64,000 nt of DNA, taken from positions 233,987 to 297,986 of the forward strand of contig JBILCU010000001.1 in the NCBI GenBank assembly GCA_044352985.1, written 5' to 3'. The notes under the pieces are model-generated. The model searched no databases and was not told where the DNA came from. It worked only from the letters and a program-made list of their open reading frames with translations. Position numbers and translations under genes: made by a program. Source of the DNA: JADJDM01 sp044352985 (GTDB taxonomy: Bacteria > Bacteroidota > Bacteroidia > B-17B0 > Aurantibacillaceae). The number at the start of each line of letters is the position of its first letter. Positions within the stretch are counted from its first letter, which is position 1. This document shows positions 1 to 8,961 of this stretch, in pieces.

Positions 1-108
1 GCTAATTTCTGTAAATAGAAAATGACACACTAATTCATTGCTGATATGTATGTCACTCTTTTAAAAAACATAAATCTTATTTAGTATATTTATTTAATAT
101 TTTATACC

Positions 109-771
109 ATGTTTGACCTTCCGATAGTTACGTTTACGGTTTTATTCTGTTCAATCGGTTTTTCAATTCATGCATTTAAAAACAGAGACGTATTTGATAA
201 ATACCTTTTTAATGCTTATGCGATAAAGCATTACAACGAAAAATATCGGTTTTTATCACATGCATTTTTACATAGCGATTATCCTCACTTAATAATCAAT
301 ATGTTTGTACTTTACTCCTTCGGTAGAATATTAGAAAGCGGTTATTTTCCTCTTGTTTTTGGTAAATTCTCTACTTTAATTTTTATATTACTCTACACGG
401 GTGGAATTTACGCTTCTTCAATAGTAGATTATTTCAGGCATAATGAAAACAGATATTATAATGCTGTAGGTGCAAGTGGTGCAGTAAGTGCTTTAGTTTT
501 TAGTGCAATTCTATTAAATCCAAGCAGTAGTATGGGAATTATTTTTATTCCTTTTATACGTTTACCTTCCTGGGTATTTGGCTTACTTTATCTTGCTTAT
601 AGTTTTTATATGGATAAAAATAAAAACGACCAAATTGCACACGGAGCTCATGCATGGGGTGCAGTTTTTGGTTTTATATTTACAGGTTTAATGGATTTAC
701 TGATTGCAAATCCCGAATTACAAGATCGGATTTTTAATTTATTCATTCGTCAAATTATATCGGTTTTTTAA
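109..771 (+). CDS. Rhomboid-family intramembrane serine protease
   Basis: A 220-residue, strongly hydrophobic protein. The rhomboid signature is visible: HxxxN (His60, Asn64) at the start of a membrane segment, GASG with the presumed nucleophile Ser123, and HGAHAWG with the presumed base His181. Rhomboids of this length have six membrane segments and cleave other membrane proteins inside the bilayer; the substrate here cannot be told. The ATG follows an A/T-rich leader without a Shine-Dalgarno sequence, as is usual in Bacteroidota. The next gene begins on the base after this stop codon, so the two are probably co-transcribed. The family assignment is firm. Confidence 0.9.
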   Translation: MFDLPIVTFTVLFCSIGFSIHAFKNRDVFDKYLFNAYAIKHYNEKYRFLSHAFLHSDYPHLIINMFVLYSFGRILESGYFPLVFGKFSTLIFILLYTGGIYASSIVDYFRHNENRYYNAVGASGAVSALVFSAILLNPSSSMGIIFIPFIRLPSWVFGLLYLAYSFYMDKNKNDQIAHGAHAWGAVFGFIFTGLMDLLIANPELQDRIFNLFIRQIISVF

Positions 772-1536
772 ATGAAAATTACTTTTTTAGGAACAGGAAC
801 TTCACAAGGTGTACCACTTATAGCATGCGATTGCGTAGTTTGCAAATCTGTTAATGAAAAAGATAAACGATTACGAAGTTCGATTTTAATTGAACATAAC
901 GATTCTATTTTTGTAATTGACTCAGGACCAGATTTCAGGCAACAATTATTGAGAGCAGAAGTAAAAAAATTAAATGCTGTAATTTTTACGCACGAACATA
1001 AAGATCATATTGCAGGATTAGATGATGTAAGAGCATTTAATTATTTGCATAAAAAACCGGTTGATATCTGGGCAACAAAACAAGTTCAAGAGGCTATAAA
1101 AAGAGAATTTGCTTATGCATTTAGTGAAATAAAATATCCAGGAATACCTGAATTAAAACTAAATGAAATTACTAACGAACCTTTCACTATAAATCAAACA
1201 CAATTTCTTCCTATTGATGTACTTCATTACCGTTTGCCTGTAAAAGCTTTCCGAATTGATAATTTTGCCTATGTAACGGACGCTAATCACATCATTTCAT
1301 CTGAAAAATTAAAACTGAAAAATTTAGATGTTTTAGTAATAAATGCACTTCGAAAAGAAAAACACATTTCACATTTTACTTTTCAGGAAGCGATTGAAAT
1401 CGCAAATGAAATTGGAGCTAAAAAAACATACTTTACTCACATATCACATCAATTAGGTTTACACGATGAAGTTAGTAAAGAGCTTCCTTCTTCTATTGAT
1501 TTAGCATTTGATGGGATGAAAATTGAAATCGAATAA
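772..1536 (+). CDS. Metallo-beta-lactamase-fold hydrolase, PhnP-like
   Basis: 254 residues. The metal motif HxHxDH is at residues 74-79 (HEHKDH), and further likely ligands are Asp in YVTD (about residue 169) and His in THISH near the C-terminus. An N-terminal cysteine cluster (Cys19, Cys21, Cys24) resembles the structural zinc site of PhnP-type cyclic phosphodiesterases. Members act on cyclic phosphate or phosphodiester bonds; the substrate here is unknown, and no phn genes are nearby. The ATG directly abuts the rhomboid stop codon (TAA-ATG), which suggests translational coupling. Confidence 0.85.
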   Translation: MKITFLGTGTSQGVPLIACDCVVCKSVNEKDKRLRSSILIEHNDSIFVIDSGPDFRQQLLRAEVKKLNAVIFTHEHKDHIAGLDDVRAFNYLHKKPVDIWATKQVQEAIKREFAYAFSEIKYPGIPELKLNEITNEPFTINQTQFLPIDVLHYRLPVKAFRIDNFAYVTDANHIISSEKLKLKNLDVLVINALRKEKHISHFTFQEAIEIANEIGAKKTYFTHISHQLGLHDEVSKELPSSIDLAFDGMKIEIE

Positions 1537-1607
1537 CACTATCATTTTACAATTTATAGCTTTATTTATTAATTAAAATTACGTTTCTTTGAGTAGTATT
1601 TTAACCT

Positions 1608-3077
1608 ATGGAAAACAAACTTTTTATTTATAACACATTTTCAAAAAACAAAGAAGAATTTAAACCGGTTAATCCCGGCCATGTTGGCTTGTATGTTTGC
1701 GGACCAACAGTTTATAGCGATGTGCATTTAGGCAATTGCCGTACTTTTTTATCTTTTGACATCATATTTCGTTACCTCACTTTTTTGGGCTATAAGGTTC
1801 GTTATGTTAGAAACATAACCGATGCCGGACACTTAGAAAGTGATGGTGATGTTGGTGAAGATAAAATTTCTAAAAAAGCGAAATTGGAACAATTAGAGCC
1901 AATGGAAATTGTTCAACGTTATACGGTAGGTTTTAGGCAAGTGATGGAGCAATTTAATATTCTTCCGCCAAGTATTGAACCAACTGCAACGGGGCATATT
2001 GTTGAGCAAATTGAGTTGGCAAAAAAAATTATTGAAAACGGCTATGCTTACGAAAAAAATGGCACTGTTTATTGTGATGTAGAAAAACTAAATCAGTTAT
2101 ATAACTACGGTCAGTTAAGTGGTAGAAACCTGGATGATTTGCTTAACAATACACGAGATTTAGATGGTCAAGAAGATAAAAAAGGGAAACTCGATTTTGC
2201 TTTGTGGATCAAAGCAAAACCTGAACACTTACAGCAATGGCCTTCTCCATGGGGAACAGGATTTCCCGGTTGGCATATTGAATGTTCGGCCATGAGCAGA
2301 AAATACCTTGGCGAACAATTCGATATTCATGGGGGCGGAATGGATTTGGCTCCAACTCATCACACCAATGAAATTGCACAAAACATGGCATCATGTGGCA
2401 AAATGCCTGCTAATTATTGGATACATACCAACATGCTTACAGTTAAAGGACAAAAAATGAGTAAATCATTAGGGAATAGTTTTTTACCACATGAGTTATT
2501 TAGCGGAAATCATCCTTTACTTAGTAAGGGCTACAGCCCAATGGCTGTACGCTTTTTCATGCTACAAACGCATTACAGCAGCACCTTGGATTTTTCGGAT
2601 GAAGCTTTGCAAGCTGCAGAAAAAGGCTTTAACCGTTTAATGGAAAGTTATAAAACATTACAAAATTTAGTCTCAGGAAATCAATCAAGTGTTGATGTAA
2701 AAGCTCTTCGCGATAAATGTTGTGCTGCAATGAACGATGATTTCAATACACCTATTTTGCTTTCACATATATTTGAAGCTGTACGCATTATTAATTCAGT
2801 AAACGATAAACATGAGCAATTAACCGCTAATGATATACAAGAATTAAAACATATGTTTCAGCATTTTGTAATAGACGTGTTGGGTTTAAATGCAGAAGAG
2901 AAATTAAGCAAACATACCGAAGTGCTAGATAAGGTTGTAAAAGTTGTTCTTGATATGCGCGTTGAAGCTAAACAGCAAAAGGATTTTAAAACATCAGATA
3001 CATTACGCGATAAACTTTTGGAAGCCGGCATTAGAATTAAAGACACAAAAGAAGGAAGTACCTGGGCATTGAGTTGA
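1608..3077 (+). CDS. cysS: Cysteinyl-tRNA synthetase
   Basis: 489 residues, the normal length for a bacterial class I CysRS, which charges tRNA-Cys in the cytosol. The HIGH-type motif is HLGN (40-43) and the KMSKS loop is at 283-287. The expected zinc ligands are present: Cys31, Cys226, His251 and Glu255 (in HHTNE), matching the C/C/H/E set of the E. coli enzyme. The ATG at 1608 gives the standard N-terminus ahead of the CGPTVY motif. It is 71 bp after the hydrolase gene, so it could have its own promoter. Confidence 0.97.
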   Translation: MENKLFIYNTFSKNKEEFKPVNPGHVGLYVCGPTVYSDVHLGNCRTFLSFDIIFRYLTFLGYKVRYVRNITDAGHLESDGDVGEDKISKKAKLEQLEPMEIVQRYTVGFRQVMEQFNILPPSIEPTATGHIVEQIELAKKIIENGYAYEKNGTVYCDVEKLNQLYNYGQLSGRNLDDLLNNTRDLDGQEDKKGKLDFALWIKAKPEHLQQWPSPWGTGFPGWHIECSAMSRKYLGEQFDIHGGGMDLAPTHHTNEIAQNMASCGKMPANYWIHTNMLTVKGQKMSKSLGNSFLPHELFSGNHPLLSKGYSPMAVRFFMLQTHYSSTLDFSDEALQAAEKGFNRLMESYKTLQNLVSGNQSSVDVKALRDKCCAAMNDDFNTPILLSHIFEAVRIINSVNDKHEQLTANDIQELKHMFQHFVIDVLGLNAEEKLSKHTEVLDKVVKVVLDMRVEAKQQKDFKTSDTLRDKLLEAGIRIKDTKEGSTWALS

Positions 3078-3348
3078 TACTAAACTAATAGCAACAAATA
3101 AAATAGAATTTATAATTTTACATAGAAAATTTAATTATAAATATTGATTTTGATAAAATGAAATTGGCGCAGCAAACACAAACAAAAGCGTTTAGAAATG
3201 ACGAAGCCTTGGAGGCATTTTAGCTTTTGTTTGTTGGTCGCAATTTATTGCGATTGCCTTGGCAATTTCTCGATTTTTCTTTGATACTTTCTTTTGATCA
3301 AGCAAAAGAAAGTATATTATAATTTTTAATTATTATAGTTACAAAATC
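3078..3348. repeat. Intergenic hairpin-rich repeat-like region
   Basis: This 271-bp gap has no gene but several inverted repeats in a row. A perfect 12-bp stem pairs 3178-3189 with 3223-3234 around a 33-nt loop. Two small hairpins follow, GCAAT-TT-ATTGC and ATTGCC-TT-GGCAAT, at about 3240-3267. A perfect 13-bp stem pairs 3284-3296 with 3303-3315 around a 6-nt loop (ATCAAG). Stems of the ATACTTTCTTTTG type resemble dispersed intergenic repeats of Bacteroidota genomes, from general knowledge. No second copy was seen in this window. It could end cysS transcription, but none of the stems is followed by a clean T-run. Confidence 0.5.
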
Positions 3349-4368
3349 ATGAATAATAAAATAACCCAATTCCGTTTATTAATTACAACATTAATTTCAT
3401 TTACATTTCTAATCGGATGCGGACCGGAAAAAACAGAAGAACAAACAAGTGAAAATAAACCAACCGAACAAGCAAAGCCGCGCGTTGTTCCACCTGATTT
3501 TAATGCTGATAGCACATACACATTTATTCAAAAACAAGCAGAAATGGGGCCAAGGGTGCCAGGCTCAAAAGCGCATGCAACTTGTGTAGCATGGATGAAA
3601 GATAAACTTACCAAGTATGGAGCAACGGTTATTGTTCAGGACGGAGTGGTAACAACCTTTGATCAAAAAAAATGGAATGCTAAAAATGTAATCGGATCAT
3701 TCAATCCTGAAAATAAATCCAGGATTATGCTATGTGCTCATTTTGACTCTCGTCCTTTTTGTGATAACGACAGCCTTTCTGCAAACAAACAAAAAGCTTG
3801 TCCTGGAATAAATGACGGAGCAAGCGGAGTAGCTGCATTGCTTGAAATTGCAAGAAACATTTCTATCAAACAACCAACTGTTGGAATTGATATTGTACTT
3901 TTTGATTTAGAAGATTATGGGCAACCGGAAGGCACATCATTCCAACCAATGGAAAATAGTTGGTGTTTGGGATCACAGTATTGGTCAAAAAATCCGCATA
4001 AACCGGGCTACTTTGCTAACTATGGCATTTTGCTGGATATGGTTGGTGGCAAAAACGCAACATTTTACAAAGAAGGAAATTCGATTTTCTTTGCTTCACC
4101 AATTGTAGAGAAAGTTTGGGGAACTGCATCAACCTTAGGGTTCGGAAACTATTTTGTACAGGAGCCTTATGGTGAATTTATTGACGATCATGTTTATATT
4201 AATAAATTAAGTAACATCCCAACTATTGATATCATTGCGTTTGATCGTTCGGGCGGACGCTTTTTTTCACACCATCACAAGTTAGGCGATGATATGAGTA
4301 ACATTGATAAAGCAACATTAAAAGCAGTTGGGCAAACTGTTTTGGAAGTAATTTATAACGAAAATTAA
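3349..4368 (+). CDS. Lipoprotein M28-family peptidase / glutaminyl cyclase-like
   Basis: 339 residues. The N-terminus is a lipoprotein signal ending in LIGC with Cys24 as lipidated residue, so the enzyme is anchored in the envelope. The rest has the M28/glutaminyl-cyclase fold: AHFDSRP, INDGASGV (zinc Asp), LFDLEDYG (acidic residues), and the C-terminal FFSHHHKLGDD with a probable zinc histidine. Bacteroidota homologues are usually annotated as glutaminyl-peptide cyclotransferase, forming N-terminal pyroglutamate on periplasmic proteins. An aminopeptidase role is the alternative; the motifs do not settle it. It is convergent with the next gene, 4 bp apart. Confidence 0.85.
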   Translation: MNNKITQFRLLITTLISFTFLIGCGPEKTEEQTSENKPTEQAKPRVVPPDFNADSTYTFIQKQAEMGPRVPGSKAHATCVAWMKDKLTKYGATVIVQDGVVTTFDQKKWNAKNVIGSFNPENKSRIMLCAHFDSRPFCDNDSLSANKQKACPGINDGASGVAALLEIARNISIKQPTVGIDIVLFDLEDYGQPEGTSFQPMENSWCLGSQYWSKNPHKPGYFANYGILLDMVGGKNATFYKEGNSIFFASPIVEKVWGTASTLGFGNYFVQEPYGEFIDDHVYINKLSNIPTIDIIAFDRSGGRFFSHHHKLGDDMSNIDKATLKAVGQTVLEVIYNEN

Positions 4369-4372
4369 TTTA

Positions 4373-5221
4373 TTACTCCGCTCCTCTGCACTCTTTTGGT
4401 TTTTGTTTAATTAAAACAGAAAGTGTAACTCCATAATAAAAATACCAGTCCTTAGTGTTTGGGTTACCGCGTAATTTACCAGTGTTATTAATAATTCCAT
4501 CGCTGCTGCTTGAACGATTACTTAATAAACCTGCAGTGCTTCCTTTTTCTTTTGCCAGCTGAATAGGATCTACGTATTTACCCCCAACATCATCTAAATA
4601 ATCAGTAAATGTTTTACGTGGAGACCATTCTACTCCAAGAGCTACACGATTAGCCACATTCAATTTAAAACCGACGCCAAATGGCATTCCGATTTGAGTT
4701 AAACGATAGGGTTTTTGATTCGGATTTTGAGTTGTTTTTTGTCCTTCGGTACTGAGTCTTCTCAGCTCCACCCAATTATTGCCAACATTAGCCATTGGGT
4801 TAAATCGAAATACATTTAATCCTAAAAAAACATAGGGACTAAAAACAAATTTTTTACTTCCAATTAAATATTCAACAAAATTAAATTCGCTAATTGCATA
4901 AGCTTCGTAAACATTACTTTTAAAATTCAAATTTCTTTCCAGCTGATCACTATTGATTGATTGCGAATCATCCGCTTCAATTTGGCCAATTTGAAGGCCG
5001 CTTCTGAATGAAAATCGAGAACTATAATTAAATCGATAAAACGCACCAATTGCCGGACTTTTTCCATTAAAATGATTTCTGGTATTTATATCGCCAATGT
5101 AATACGTTGAACCTAAAAACAAACCAATATCGTGTGAGTAAAAATCGCGATGATTATTTACCTGTGCAATTAATTTACTAGTTGCGCATAACAAGAAAAA
5201 AAGATAAAGTACTTTTTTCAT
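4373..5221 (-). CDS. Outer-membrane beta-barrel protein, DUF6089-like
   Basis: 282 residues from the ATG at 5221, which begins a clear signal peptide (MKKVLYLFFLLCATSKLIAQ). A TTG five codons earlier is in frame but is a poorer start. The mature part has alternating short strands and aromatic turns typical of a small outer-membrane barrel; the opening DIGLFLGSTYYIGDIN matches Bacteroidota barrels of the DUF6089 kind. No enzymatic motif is visible and the function is unknown. It may be co-transcribed after kup, whose stop lies 62 bp upstream on the same strand. Confidence 0.7.
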   Translation of the reverse strand: MKKVLYLFFLLCATSKLIAQVNNHRDFYSHDIGLFLGSTYYIGDINTRNHFNGKSPAIGAFYRFNYSSRFSFRSGLQIGQIEADDSQSINSDQLERNLNFKSNVYEAYAISEFNFVEYLIGSKKFVFSPYVFLGLNVFRFNPMANVGNNWVELRRLSTEGQKTTQNPNQKPYRLTQIGMPFGVGFKLNVANRVALGVEWSPRKTFTDYLDDVGGKYVDPIQLAKEKGSTAGLLSNRSSSSDGIINNTGKLRGNPNTKDWYFYYGVTLSVLIKQKPKECRGAE

Positions 5222-5283
5222 CCTATGTTTAATCAACGAGATAAAATATTAAAAATTGCATGAATCAAATAACTGTAAATTAA

Positions 5284-7272
5284 TTAATGGTTATTCGGTT
5301 CTATTCTTTTTAAATCAATTTCTGGGTGAGGATGTATAACAAGCGGGAATTTTTCAATTTTTATAGAGCTACTATCTAAACCAAAAGCTCTACCCTCAGA
5401 TAAACTGAATTTTTTAAGCAAGAAATACATGTCCATAATCACGCGCTCATGCCAAGGTAAATCATTATCATAAGACAAGAATTTTTCAATTAACACAAAT
5501 TTAAAATCGCCAATTACATTATTTCTGTTTAAAGATTCATATCTACTCGTAATATCTACTTCTCCTCTTTTCACCATTTCCTGAACCACTTTACGGAACA
5601 TGTAATTAATTTTTGGAGCAACTTTAAATCCTAAGTTAAAGTCAATACGAATAACATCTTCATGAACAAACTCTCTAACCTGATATTCCATCAAATTTGG
5701 TTCATCCATTACATTCACATGTACAAACCAATAAATATCGGCCCGTTTTGGACGTTTTTGTAAAATAGAATACATGATTTTTGATTCTACTTCATCAGGA
5801 CGTGAAGAGTTGGTTAGATAAACCAAATGTGTTGCATACTTGGGAATAGTTAAATCATTACTTAACTCTGCTAATACATCTTTATACTTCGCAACTTTTA
5901 CAAATTCGGTATAGTTTTTACGAATGTTTTTAGCAACATACCACACCGTCATAACCAACGCAAGAAAAGTAGCAATAACAAGTGTTACATATCCTCCATG
6001 ACTGAATTTACTTATGTTTGCCCAAAAAAAGGATAACTCTATTGTTAAATATACTCCAATAATAAAAAAAACTAAAAGTCGATTAAAACGTTTCATTATT
6101 AAAAAATAAGACAATAATATTGTTGTCATTATCATACAGAGAACAATTGCTAAACCATATGCAGCCTCCATATTACTTGACTCCTTAAATCTCCAAACAA
6201 TCATTATACATCCAAATAGTAACAACCAATTTATTGAAGGGATATACATTTGACCTTTTAGCTCAGTAGGGTATTTGATTTTAACTTTTGGCCATAAATT
6301 TAAACGCATGGCCTCGTTGATTAATGTAAACGATCCGCTAATTAATGCTTGCGAAGCAATAATAGCTGCCATTGTAGCAATACCAATTCCAATTGGTAAA
6401 AACCAATCAGACATTATTAAAAAAAATGGATTACCCGGATTGTTTGGAGAACCACTCAATTCAATTAACGTTTTACCTTGATTTGAAATTAAATAAGCTC
6501 CTTGACCAATATAATTTAATACTAAAGTGGTTTTAACAAATATCCAACTTATTCGGATATTCTTTCTTCCGCAATGCCCCATATCACTATACAAAGCTTC
6601 TGCTCCTGTAGTACATAAAAATACAGCGCCAAGAACATAGAAACCTTCATGATGAATAGAAAGTAATTTAATTGCATAATATGGATTCAGAGCTTTTAGT
6701 ATAGATATATCAGAAAGCATTTGTATGATTCCTAATACACCTAACATTCCAAACCATAAAAACATTAATGGACCAAAAAATTTCCCTATAAACTTGGTGC
6801 CAAATTGTTGTATAACAAAAAGGACAATAATTATAGAAATTACAATAGGGACAGTATTAAGATTTGGATTAAATGTTCGCAAACCTTCAATTGCTGATGC
6901 AACAGAAATTGGTGGCGTAATTATTCCATCAGCTAATAATGCTGAGCCGCCTATTATTGCAGGAACAAGTAACCATTTCTTTTTACATCGTTTTACCAAT
7001 GTATACAAAGAAAAAATTCCTCCTTCACCTTTGTTGTCGGCCTTTAATGTTAGTATAACATATTTAATTGTTGTTTGAAGTGTAAGTGTCCAAAATATAC
7101 AAGAAATAGCTCCCAATACAATTTCAGCGCTTATTGGTTGATTTCCAATTATGGCTTTCATAACATAGAGAGGAGATGTGCCAATATCACCGTAAATAAT
7201 TCCTAATGTTACAATTAAACCACCTAATGTAATTTTATTAATGTGGTGGTGCCCAGAATTATGATTTTCCAC
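5284..7272 (-). CDS. kup: KUP-family potassium uptake protein
   Basis: 662 residues, matching the usual length of Kup (about 620-670). The conserved KUP N-terminal motif GIIYGDIGTSPLYVM lies in the first membrane segment, and about twelve hydrophobic segments fill residues 15-450, followed by a cytoplasmic C-terminal domain of about 200 residues. Members carry proton-coupled potassium uptake across the inner membrane. The start is GTG; no ATG is available upstream in frame. A TAnnTTTG box lies 22 bp upstream of the start. Confidence 0.95.
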   Translation of the reverse strand: MENHNSGHHHINKITLGGLIVTLGIIYGDIGTSPLYVMKAIIGNQPISAEIVLGAISCIFWTLTLQTTIKYVILTLKADNKGEGGIFSLYTLVKRCKKKWLLVPAIIGGSALLADGIITPPISVASAIEGLRTFNPNLNTVPIVISIIIVLFVIQQFGTKFIGKFFGPLMFLWFGMLGVLGIIQMLSDISILKALNPYYAIKLLSIHHEGFYVLGAVFLCTTGAEALYSDMGHCGRKNIRISWIFVKTTLVLNYIGQGAYLISNQGKTLIELSGSPNNPGNPFFLIMSDWFLPIGIGIATMAAIIASQALISGSFTLINEAMRLNLWPKVKIKYPTELKGQMYIPSINWLLLFGCIMIVWRFKESSNMEAAYGLAIVLCMIMTTILLSYFLIMKRFNRLLVFFIIGVYLTIELSFFWANISKFSHGGYVTLVIATFLALVMTVWYVAKNIRKNYTEFVKVAKYKDVLAELSNDLTIPKYATHLVYLTNSSRPDEVESKIMYSILQKRPKRADIYWFVHVNVMDEPNLMEYQVREFVHEDVIRIDFNLGFKVAPKINYMFRKVVQEMVKRGEVDITSRYESLNRNNVIGDFKFVLIEKFLSYDNDLPWHERVIMDMYFLLKKFSLSEGRAFGLDSSSIKIEKFPLVIHPHPEIDLKRIEPNNH

Positions 7273-7293
7273 GTAGAATTGATTTTAGAAATG

Positions 7294-7301
7294 CAAATGT
7301 A
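7294..7301 (-). promoter_or_regulatory. Candidate -7 box of the kup promoter
   Basis: TACATTTG on the minus strand matches the Bacteroidota -7 consensus TAnnTTTG and lies 22 bp before the kup start. No clear TTG at the -33 position was found, so the call rests on one box. Confidence 0.3.
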
Positions 7302-7372
7302 TAGGTTTTTTTATCGTATTATTAAGAATTTACTTGAAAATCAAGTGTAATAAATAATCATTGCAGGTAAGA

Positions 7373-8956
7373 TTACACACTTATTTTCATAATTGCCCTA
7401 AACAAACCTAAATCATCAAAGCGATCGGGCTGTTCGTATTTCATGACGCGCTTACGCTCCAATGCTTTTCCAGTTGCATCGCCCATGGCAATGGCTTTAT
7501 AATGCGATTCCCATTTGTTTTTTTCAAAAAACGCATCCACGTTACTTGGACTAGTGAATACAAGTATGTTGGTGTCTTTATCAATAATAACAGCATGTTT
7601 CAAGGTTTGATAAACCGGCAAATTAATTGCATTTTCTTTTTTCACAATTTGGTTTTGCACGCTTTGCATGCTTTCTTTAGCAATGGGAAATAAAATCTTG
7701 GCATTTCCAACTAAGGAAGAAAATTGTTTTCCAATTAATTTGGTATCGGTTGATTGACCAATGAAATCAGCTCTTTGATTAAATTGGCGTAGTTCCATAG
7801 CAGTTTGTTTGCTGATGCAACCAAATTTCACTTTTTCAATTTTAGGCTGCTGCTGAAAGAAAAATTTTACCGCATGCTTGCTGCTGAAAAAAATCCAATC
7901 TGTTTTTGGCAACTCTGCAAATTGAATTTGTTTAAATTCAATTAATGATTTACCATTCACCTCAAAATTTAAACGCTTCAAGGCGTTTGGTAAGTAATCA
8001 TGCTGCCTAAAGTCTTTACTCACAAAAACTTTTTGTGATTTTATGTTATTGATGTGATCAACGACTTTCTCTGGTAAGTCGGCCGGATAATGCGCTTGAA
8101 ACAAAACCTGTACAGGTTGTTTATCAAAAGAAGTTGATTTTGATACCCAAACATTAAAAACTTTACGTTCGTCTTCGGTAAAATCAGTTTCGCAATATGC
8201 GCCTAGTGGTAGTTGACAACCACCATCAAATAAATTCAATATTCTTCTTTCTAATGAAATACTTAACTGAACATTTTCATCGTTCAGCTCAGCCATGGTG
8301 CTTTCCATTTCAGCATCCTGTTCGCGAATTTGCCAAGCCAACACGCCCTGAGCAGGCGCAGGTATAAATTCTTTAGGATCTAATTTCTCTACATGCAAAT
8401 CGCTCAGGTCTATTTGTAATCTTTCAACACCAGCAGCTGCAAGCATTATAGCATCATATTGCCCATCGCGTAATTTTTTTATACGCGTAGGAACATTGCC
8501 TCGTAAATCTTCAATAATTAAATCAGGTCTAAATGCAAATAATTGTGATTTTCTTCGTGCAGATGAAGTTCCTGTTTTTGCATTTTTCTTTAAATGAAAA
8601 CGCATTTTTTCATCTACGCATTCTTTACGAATCAATAACAATTCAGAAGGATCTTCTCGTTGCGAAACTGCTGCAATCATTAATCCTTCAGGGCTTTCAG
8701 TTGGTAAATCTTTATGGGAATGAACCGCAAGATCAATTTCTTTGTTTAGCAAAGCTTCTTCCAATTCCTTAGTAAAAAAGCCTTTGCCTTCTAACTTATC
8801 AAATGATGTATTCCATTGTTGAGAACGATCACCTTGAGTAGAAATAATTTTTAATTCTACCTGATGCCCTTTTTTCTCCAATAAATCTTTAGTGTAATTA
8901 GCTTGCCAAAGTGCAAGTTCGCTGCCACGTGTGCCGATAATGATTTTTTTTGCCAT
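7373..8956 (-). CDS. hemC: Fused porphobilinogen deaminase / uroporphyrinogen-III synthase (HemC-HemD)
   Basis: 527 residues, far longer than HemC alone (about 310). Residues 1-290 are HemC: GTRGSELALWQA at the start, HSHKDLP with catalytic Asp83, SARRKSQL, and GGCQLPLG with Cys247, which would bind the dipyrromethane cofactor. From about residue 305 to the end is a divergent HemD domain, with LVFTSPSNVDAFF and AMGDATGKAL typical of that family. Together they make uroporphyrinogen III from four porphobilinogens. hemA lies 5 bp upstream on the same strand, so this is a haem operon. Fusions of these two enzymes are known in Bacteroidota and some other groups. Confidence 0.92.
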   Translation of the reverse strand: MAKKIIIGTRGSELALWQANYTKDLLEKKGHQVELKIISTQGDRSQQWNTSFDKLEGKGFFTKELEEALLNKEIDLAVHSHKDLPTESPEGLMIAAVSQREDPSELLLIRKECVDEKMRFHLKKNAKTGTSSARRKSQLFAFRPDLIIEDLRGNVPTRIKKLRDGQYDAIMLAAAGVERLQIDLSDLHVEKLDPKEFIPAPAQGVLAWQIREQDAEMESTMAELNDENVQLSISLERRILNLFDGGCQLPLGAYCETDFTEDERKVFNVWVSKSTSFDKQPVQVLFQAHYPADLPEKVVDHINNIKSQKVFVSKDFRQHDYLPNALKRLNFEVNGKSLIEFKQIQFAELPKTDWIFFSSKHAVKFFFQQQPKIEKVKFGCISKQTAMELRQFNQRADFIGQSTDTKLIGKQFSSLVGNAKILFPIAKESMQSVQNQIVKKENAINLPVYQTLKHAVIIDKDTNILVFTSPSNVDAFFEKNKWESHYKAIAMGDATGKALERKRVMKYEQPDRFDDLGLFRAIMKISV

Positions 8957-8961
8957 TAATG

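Noticed and set aside
6725..7078. 117-codon plus-strand frame inside kup
   Set aside because: It is antisense to conserved membrane segments of Kup and has no start context or family resemblance.
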